Assembly (NCBI GenBank): GCA_027297485.1
Contig: JAPUHZ010000083.1
Coordinates: forward strand, 1-27,311
DNA length: 27,311 nucleotides
Reading direction: 5' to 3'
Source of the DNA: Deltaproteobacteria bacterium
GTDB taxonomy: Bacteria; Desulfobacterota_B; Binatia; UBA9968
Position 1 is the stretch's first letter; each line of letters begins with the position of its first letter. The notes below the pieces were generated by a model. It ran no database searches. It was not told where the DNA came from and worked only from the letters and a program-made list of their open reading frames with translations. The position numbers and the translations under genes were made by a program. Positions 22,691 to 27,311 of the stretch are shown piece by piece.

Positions 22691-23164
22691 ATGAGCGGGC
22701 CAAAGACACTAACCCTCACGCAAACCGTGTGGGAAGAAATCTCGCATCACGCAATGGAAACCTTTCCCGAAGAGTGTTGCGGCGTTATTCTCTTCGACGG
22801 ACAGACCGATCAGGTGCGCCGTCTAAGGAACATACAAAACCATCTTCATACCGTCGACCCAGAGACCTACCCTCGCGATGCTACCATCGCTTATGCTATG
22901 GACCCGAAGGAGCTGGATTTCATCATCCGCGAAGCCGAGACTGCCGGGGCAAAGATTAAAGCCTTCTACCACTCCCACCCCGACCAGGAGGCATACTTCT
23001 CCCAAGAAGATAAGGCCTATGCCACTCCATTTGGAGAACCCACCTACCCTGAGTACGCCCAGATCGTCATTTCCATTTATGGCAGGGTCATACGACGGAT
23101 CTCCGCTTACGCCTGGGCAGAGGAAGAAGCGGATTTTGTTGAGATCACGCTCAGAAAAATCTAA
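22691..23164 (+). CDS. JAMM/MPN-family metallopeptidase (Mov34/M67-like)
   Basis: Zinc peptidase of 157 residues. The JAMM set is complete: an upstream Glu in FPEECCGVIL (25-34), HSHP with His94 and His96, and S-x-x-D with Ser104 and Asp107 in YFSQED. Bacterial relatives remove C-terminal extensions from, or cleave after, ubiquitin-like sulfur carriers such as CysO, ThiS and MoaD. No such carrier, E1-like or cysteine synthase gene is next to it, so its substrate is open. It is followed by the alpha/beta hydrolase after 5 bases, suggesting one transcript. The ribosome site is weak. Confidence 0.9.
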   Translation: MSGPKTLTLTQTVWEEISHHAMETFPEECCGVILFDGQTDQVRRLRNIQNHLHTVDPETYPRDATIAYAMDPKELDFIIREAETAGAKIKAFYHSHPDQEAYFSQEDKAYATPFGEPTYPEYAQIVISIYGRVIRRISAYAWAEEEADFVEITLRKI

Positions 23165-23169
23165 TCCGC

Positions 23170-24042
23170 ATGAAAAAATCTATGGACCACAGCATCGAGG
23201 TGCGCGGGTTAAAAATCCGCTACCTGGAGTGGGGAGACCGCGGAGGGGAGCCATTGATCCTGATCCATGGTTTCCTGGATCATGCCCGAAGTTGGGAACC
23301 TTTTGTCACATCCATACAAAAAAAATTTAGCAAGCCTATGTGGACCATTGCCCCGGATTGCCGCGGACACGGAGACAGCGGATGGGTCGGGGCGGGAGGA
23401 TATTACCATTTTCCTGACTATCTCTTTGACCTGGACTCCCTGATCCATACCCTGGGGAGCCCTCCCGTAACCCTGATGGGTCACTCCATGGGGGGAACCA
23501 TTTCCTTCCTTTACACTGGCACTTTCCCTAAACGAGTAAAGAAGCTCATCTTGGTCGAGGGGATAGGTCCGCAGGGGCTGAGTTTTTCTGATGCCCCCCC
23601 GCGTCTGGGAAGGTGGATCGCAGAAGTCAGGGCGTTGGGGCAAAGAAAGTCTGCAGAGTATTCGACTCCAGAGGAGGCTGCAAAGCGACTACAGAGAAAC
23701 AATCCCCGGTTGAAGCTGGAATTGGCGCTCCATCTGGCGACCTGGGGAATGAAGCGGACAGGCAATGGGAGGTGGAAATGGAAATTTGATCCCCTCCACC
23801 GCACCACTACCCCCCAACCCTTCTATTCGGGGCAGGCCCAGGAGTTCTTCCGCCGTATTGAATGCCCGGTTCTCCTTCTGTGGGGAAAAGAGAGCCGCCA
23901 GATTCCCCGACCCGATATGCAACAGAGATTAGAGGCCATAGCCCATCGAACCGTGGTAGAGATTAAAGATGCCGGTCACATGGTCCACCACGACAACCCG
24001 GAGGGGCTGGCTGAGGCAGTAGCAGAGTTCCTAACCCATTGA
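23170..24042 (+). CDS. Alpha/beta hydrolase
   Basis: Cytosolic alpha/beta-hydrolase-fold protein of 290 residues. The oxyanion region is LILIHGFLDHARSW (29-42), the nucleophile is Ser106 in GHSMGG (104-109), and the base is His270 in AGHMVHHDNP. The acidic residue expected after the LLLWG strand is within GKESRQ, where Glu241 rather than Asp seems available. A cap region of about residues 130-215 is rich in Arg and Trp. The start ATG is 5 bases after the JAMM stop, with no strong Shine-Dalgarno, so coupling is likely; an ATG at 23182 is an alternative. Similar proteins cleave esters, C-C bonds or haloalkanes, and the substrate cannot be told from the sequence. Confidence 0.88.
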   Translation: MKKSMDHSIEVRGLKIRYLEWGDRGGEPLILIHGFLDHARSWEPFVTSIQKKFSKPMWTIAPDCRGHGDSGWVGAGGYYHFPDYLFDLDSLIHTLGSPPVTLMGHSMGGTISFLYTGTFPKRVKKLILVEGIGPQGLSFSDAPPRLGRWIAEVRALGQRKSAEYSTPEEAAKRLQRNNPRLKLELALHLATWGMKRTGNGRWKWKFDPLHRTTTPQPFYSGQAQEFFRRIECPVLLLWGKESRQIPRPDMQQRLEAIAHRTVVEIKDAGHMVHHDNPEGLAEAVAEFLTH

Positions 24043-24091
24043 TCTAGCCGGCGAAGCCTGTTATGGTCGGGCCGAAAGGTTAAAGTCCTGG

Positions 24092-24376
24092 ATGGGAGAG
24101 GTCGAGAGAAAAAGACTCTTTTTACGCGTAGGCGACGAGGTCTCTCACAACGGTTATCACCAGTGGGGCATCGGTGTTGTGGTGGAGGTGATGACTTCCT
24201 CTGTTCCAGGGGGAACCTGCTTGACGCGGATCCGCTTCCAGGACGGGCAGCTAAGAGTCTTCAACAACGACATGGACAGTGAGGGGTGTTGTTACTATTT
24301 CGGCGTCCGGCGTTATTGGAACCCCTCCCATGGCGTCAACATACTGCGCTCCAAATTTTTCTCCCTGAAAGCGTAA
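24092..24376 (+). CDS. Small protein of unknown function, DUF3553-like
   Basis: A 94-residue soluble protein. Residues 11-55 have a small beta-barrel pattern: LRVGDEVSHNGYHQWGIGVV, then VTRIRFQDGQLRVF-like strands. This recalls DUF3553 or CarD-N/Tudor-like domains that read 'GD-V-H--WG-G-V' and 'F-DG---F'. The C-terminal part (CCYYFGVRRYW) is aromatic-rich with two adjacent Cys. The first ATG is preceded by only a weak AAGG. It follows the hydrolase by 49 bases and precedes the exported small protein by 11 bases, probably in the same transcript. The domain assignment is by pattern only. Confidence 0.65.
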   Translation: MGEVERKRLFLRVGDEVSHNGYHQWGIGVVVEVMTSSVPGGTCLTRIRFQDGQLRVFNNDMDSEGCCYYFGVRRYWNPSHGVNILRSKFFSLKA

Positions 24377-24387
24377 GGATCATTTCT

Positions 24388-24708
24388 ATGTTAACAAATA
24401 TCAAGTCGCTCAGCATCGCGTTCCTCATGATAGCCTTGCTCTCTCCCCTTCCGCTCTCCGCTGACGACCTCACGGAGAAGGCCGGAATCGGTATTGGTAT
24501 CACTGCGGGAAATATGTGGTTTGTGCCCATAAAGGGTATTTCACTGTTTTGGGGACTGACCGAAGGGGCTCTATCTTTTATTCTCTCCGGGGGGAACGCA
24601 GAATTGACCAGACAGATCTGGGAGAATACCACCCAGGGACCTTACCTCATCACCCCAGATGTGGCACGAACAGCCATTGGAGAGAGGCCGGAGTTGAAAC
24701 AAGATTAG
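24388..24708 (+). CDS. Small exported protein of unknown function, conserved type
   Basis: A 106-residue protein with a signal peptide (residues 1-24, LSIAFLMIALLSPLPLSA). Two glycine-rich hydrophobic segments follow (GIGIGITAGNMWFVPIKGI and LFWGLTEGALSFILSGG). Next comes a short conserved-looking end, TRQIWENTTQGPYLITPDVA followed by GERPEL. I recognise this arrangement (two amphipathic glycine-rich helices, then W, G-Y--TP and GERP) from uncharacterised proteins in environmental bacteria, but no function is known. The ATG at 24388 has AAGGA eight bases upstream; the longer in-frame start at 24286 lies inside the previous gene and is unlikely. Confidence 0.7.
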   Translation: MLTNIKSLSIAFLMIALLSPLPLSADDLTEKAGIGIGITAGNMWFVPIKGISLFWGLTEGALSFILSGGNAELTRQIWENTTQGPYLITPDVARTAIGERPELKQD

Positions 24709-24774
24709 CTTGCGGCACGCGGCGCTAAACACTGCTGGAAGAGGCCGCATGCCCCAAGCCGACGATCTTGTTTT

Positions 24775-25512
24775 CTAAGCAGCTAAGTTTTTCTTATAGA
24801 AGTTCACCGTCCTTGCCCAGGCATCTTTGGCTGCCTCCGGGTGATAGCGACCGGGGTTGGTATTGTTGTTGAAGGCGTGCTTGGCCCCGGGATAGACCTT
24901 GATATCGGCGCTCTTGCCATACTTCTTCAAAGCCTCCTTCAGGGGCTCAACCCCAGGCATGATGTTGGGATCATCCTCGCCATAGTTACCCAACAACGGG
25001 CAGGGAAGATTCTGAACCAGATCCAAGGGGTTGGGGTTGCGGCCGTAATAGACGATTGCGGCATTGAGATCATTGCACTTGGTGGCAAAATTGAGGGCCT
25101 GACCACCACCCCAACAGAATCCCACCACACCAATCCGGCCATTAACAAAGTCCTGCTTCTTTAAATAGGCGACAGCACTATTGAGGTCTTCCACTGCCCC
25201 ATCCTGGACCACTTTTTTAATCGCCTCCACCGCCTCGTCTCCTGTTTTATATTGGTCCGTTCCCCCCGAGCGCGAGAGCAAATCCGGGGCGAGAGCGGCC
25301 AAACCCTCCTTGGCAAACCTGCGGGCCACATCCTTGATATGATCGTTCAGCCCTCTGTTCTCGTGAATGACGATCACGGATCCAAGGCTACTACCACTCG
25401 TCGGTCGGGAAAGATATCCCTTCACATTTCCCGCCTTCCCCGAATACTCGATTATCGCCGAGGTTAGAGCCGGGTCATCCGGCGCAACAATATAAGGTAT
25501 CGCTTCTGCCAT
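24775..25512 (-). CDS. Dienelactone hydrolase family protein, second copy
   Basis: Alpha/beta hydrolase of 245 residues. Triad residues are Cys133 in GFCWGGG, Asp181 in GEDDPNI and His212 in AKHAFNN, with the family Glu51 in HENRG. It has an N-terminal extension of about 25 residues relative to the simplest members, starting MAEAIPYIVAPDDPAL. A very strong GGAGGAGG before the ATG supports the start. It converges with the small exported-protein gene across a 66-base gap without a clear terminator. It belongs to the same family as the enzyme at 13686-14423, but the two share only the core motifs, so they probably act on different substrates. Confidence 0.93.
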   Translation of the reverse strand: MAEAIPYIVAPDDPALTSAIIEYSGKAGNVKGYLSRPTSGSSLGSVIVIHENRGLNDHIKDVARRFAKEGLAALAPDLLSRSGGTDQYKTGDEAVEAIKKVVQDGAVEDLNSAVAYLKKQDFVNGRIGVVGFCWGGGQALNFATKCNDLNAAIVYYGRNPNPLDLVQNLPCPLLGNYGEDDPNIMPGVEPLKEALKKYGKSADIKVYPGAKHAFNNNTNPGRYHPEAAKDAWARTVNFYKKNLAA

Positions 25513-25757
25513 GTTAACCTCCTCCTCTTATGATCATTAACGATGTGCGTTTGATATATCGGAAAATAGGAGCCAAGTCCAGAGGGAGGAACTAGCCCCT
25601 CCCCCCACCCCTGTCAACTGCAATAATCCCGATTTTAATGTTGCTCATCTGTTGTTTACCTCAGAGAGAGAATCGGCCCTGGATCAGTATTTTGACACTC
25701 CGGTTAAGGAGCTATTTGTCAGCTTGGGGTTAGCTTGCAGGCAAAGCCGGACAATTT

Positions 25758-25941
25758 CTAGCCCGCATTTCTCACCGGAGCGCGAAGCGAGGGCGCGCAG
25801 ATGCCCGGAGATACAAGGCGCACGAGAGACAAAGCGTGTAGGCGTACTGTACAGTACGTCGAGCCCTTTGTCCGAGCGCAACGCCGTAGATTCGGGTAGA
25901 TGCGCGCACGGAGCCGTGGGCTGGTGAGAATTGCGGGCTAG
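25758..25941. repeat. 184-bp near-perfect palindromic element (miniature-element-like)
   Basis: Terminal inverted repeats of 19 bases, CTAGCCCGCATTTCTCACC (25758-25776) and its complement at 25923-25941, differ at one base. The arms also pair: GCGCGCA near 25794-25800 with TGCGCGC on the right, and GACAAAG with CTTTGTC. The exact centre is a perfect 16-base palindrome CGTACTGTACAGTACG (25843-25858). No ORF of its own is convincing. The rest of the gap 25513-25757 holds no gene. The right end supplies the stop codon of the glycosyltransferase gene. Confidence 0.8.
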
Positions 25942-27311
25942 GGCTGAGTATTAATAGAAAGCCGGAGATCGAGGAAGAGCTTGAAGTAGTCTTCGAGGTG
26001 ACGATGAGGGAGAAAGTTGCGCATCACGTGCCGTTTGGCCCTAGCTCCCATGGATCTCCGCAACCTCGCTGAACAGAGCAACTTGACCATCCAATCCCTG
26101 CTCATGGCTATGGATGCCTCCCGGCTAAAGCCCGGCGCCCCACCGACCGGACAGGCACAGAGATTGCCCTGCCCGTCTGTGACCTGAACTGAGAGACCTC
26201 CGACCTGGCTGACAATCCTCGGCTTTGCGTGGTAACCGGCCCCAGTAACACTCAGCCCAAACCCCTCACGCAGAGATTTGGCAACAATAATATCGGCCCG
26301 GGTCTGAAAGACGTTGATCTCCAATTCCATCAGATCCCCCACACGCAGTTGCCGGTGATCGACCCCCATCTCTCTTAGTGCCTGCGCCTGCCCTGAAGTC
26401 ACACCGTTCTCGTGCGGGAAGATAGGCAGGATGTGCACATCACTGTCCCCATCCACTACCTGGCCAAGCTGAGCTAAAATATCATGGGCCTCAGGATCAT
26501 CACCGGCAAGGGGACCAATGAGGAGAAGGTGAGGCGGCTTACGACCTTTAGGCAGGCACTGCCGGGCCTCCCGAAAGGCCTGAACGACACCTTCGGGGTC
26601 CTTCCAGGGATCAAAACGGCCATTCTGTATGACCAAAGGGATGGATCTGTCTTGAAGATCTTCCATGTCGTATTTGCTTAAGGTGCTATCGATAAACTGG
26701 GCTGCGCCAGGACCGGTTAGCTCCCGGTTGATGTGCTTCAAGGGGTTGATGGAAGGCAAGATAAAGCGTACCGGGACTGTTATCCCTGAGGGAACCTGTT
26801 CAGGGAGATGAAAGACAGCGGCGTCACACTGATTGATAAAGCCAACGAGCATCTCCCATACCCGCCGACCTGGATGGAGGGGGCCCCAGGCAGCCATGTC
26901 GAATTGGATGTGCCCGCGCCATATAAAGATAGTGTCGGGAAACTTGCTGCGCCAATGAGTAATGAGAGCTGCCGGCTGGGGATCGTGCAAGACAATGACA
27001 TCCGGAGGGCCCCAATGGCGCCTCTTGATCAGCCGCTCCAGCATAGCCGCATTAGTTGCGGTCGTCTGCCGATAATAGGAAAACTTCTCGTCATTGATGT
27101 CCACTTGAGAGGAGCCCTGAAGCGCGTTGTGGAAGGCCTTGGTGATCTTGAAAAATGCCTGATCCCCGCCAATGACCAACCACTGGGTTGGCACACCGAG
27201 CTCGGTAGAGAATGGGACTAGAAAGTTAAGAATATCGGCAACACCGCCCCCCACTCCGGAGGAGTTGATATGCCAAATGGTAGCGCTGCCGTGGAATTCT
27301 TTATGGAGCTT
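25938..27311 (-). CDS. Trehalose synthase (TreT)-like GT4 glycosyltransferase, N-terminus beyond window
   Basis: Retaining GT-B glycosyltransferase resembling TreT, which makes trehalose from an NDP-glucose and glucose. In the window 457 residues are visible and the frame is open at the right edge. A GTG at 27254 is not the start, because WHINSSGVGGGVAD, the family's N-terminal donor-domain motif, spans it. Further marks are VIQNGRFDPWKDPEGVVQAF and KSLREGFGLSVTGAG. In most GT4 enzymes the last motif is E-x7-E; here the second Glu is Gly (codon 26243-26241), one base change from GAG. The stop codon lies within the palindromic element at 25758-25941. Function as an active trehalose synthase is likely but not certain given that change. 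Confidence 0.82.
   Translation of the reverse strand, partial: KLHKEFHGSATIWHINSSGVGGGVADILNFLVPFSTELGVPTQWLVIGGDQAFFKITKAFHNALQGSSQVDINDEKFSYYRQTTATNAAMLERLIKRRHWGPPDVIVLHDPQPAALITHWRSKFPDTIFIWRGHIQFDMAAWGPLHPGRRVWEMLVGFINQCDAAVFHLPEQVPSGITVPVRFILPSINPLKHINRELTGPGAAQFIDSTLSKYDMEDLQDRSIPLVIQNGRFDPWKDPEGVVQAFREARQCLPKGRKPPHLLLIGPLAGDDPEAHDILAQLGQVVDGDSDVHILPIFPHENGVTSGQAQALREMGVDHRQLRVGDLMELEINVFQTRADIIVAKSLREGFGLSVTGAGYHAKPRIVSQVGGLSVQVTDGQGNLCACPVGGAPGFSREASIAMSRDWMVKLLCSARLRRSMGARAKRHVMRNFLPHRHLEDYFKLFLDLRLSINTQP

Noticed and set aside
25652..25927. Possible ORFs across the 184-bp palindromic element
   Set aside because: They are reading frames of a palindrome, with low-complexity Arg/Ser content and no ribosome site.

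Overview
The window looks like a chromosomal segment of an uncultured Gram-negative, probably anaerobic or facultative bacterium. It resembles Desulfobacterota, 'Deltaproteobacteria' or MBNT15-like metagenome bins. Pointers are the split Mrp/Mbh-type antiporter operon, prFMN-type (UbiD) decarboxylases beside class III CoA-transferases, solute-binding proteins without permeases, and many long intergenic palindromes including a GTTGAAAAA...TTTTTCAAC element. The taxonomic call is inference at low confidence; no rRNA or tRNA gene was found.

Layout. (1) 1-5253, minus strand: a tightly overlapping multisubunit cation/proton antiporter (Mrp) operon in the order E-F-G-[MbhD+MbhE fusion]-B-C-D-D', with the last gene cut by the window edge. 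It starts at a perfect-consensus sigma70 promoter (5301-5328). (2) 5439-7354, minus: proC, a secreted small protein and a second, degenerate-looking mrpE. (3) 7743-11961, plus: an acyl-acid processing block of one atypical UbiD-family decarboxylase, a strong terminator, then two tandem CaiB/BaiF CoA-transferases, of which only the second keeps the catalytic Asp. (4) 11962-12672: a non-coding stretch with two copies of an approximately 165-bp repeat and a 40-residue Cys/His micro-ORF. (5) 12673-14423, minus: a 4,5-dihydroxyphthalate-decarboxylase-like binding-fold protein and a dienelactone hydrolase. (6) 14424-15127: a hairpin-rich intergenic region. (7) 15128-17209, plus: two paralogous periplasmic solute-binding proteins without transporter genes. 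(8) 17210-17665: a third copy of the repeat. (9) 17666-21603, plus: an orphan molybdopterin-binding hydroxylase large subunit and a canonical UbiD decarboxylase. (10) 21769-24708, plus: lytic transglycosylase, JAMM peptidase, alpha/beta hydrolase and two small proteins of unknown function. (11) 24775-27311, minus: a second dienelactone hydrolase, a 184-bp near-perfect palindromic element and the 3' part of a trehalose-synthase-like glycosyltransferase.

How it fits together. The middle of the window reads as catabolism of carboxylated, probably aromatic, compounds: capture in the periplasm (two binding proteins), CoA activation (two transferases), decarboxylation (two UbiD proteins and a dihydroxyphthalate-decarboxylase-like protein), hydroxylation (the molybdenum enzyme) and hydrolysis (dienelactone hydrolases and an alpha/beta hydrolase). 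The UbiD plus paired class III CoA-transferases recall the known anaerobic phthalate route (succinyl-CoA:phthalate CoA-transferase plus phthaloyl-CoA decarboxylase), but the substrate cannot be read from the sequence. The non-coding part is unusually rich: at least three repeat families, one of which appears to sit in frame inside the lytic transglycosylase gene.
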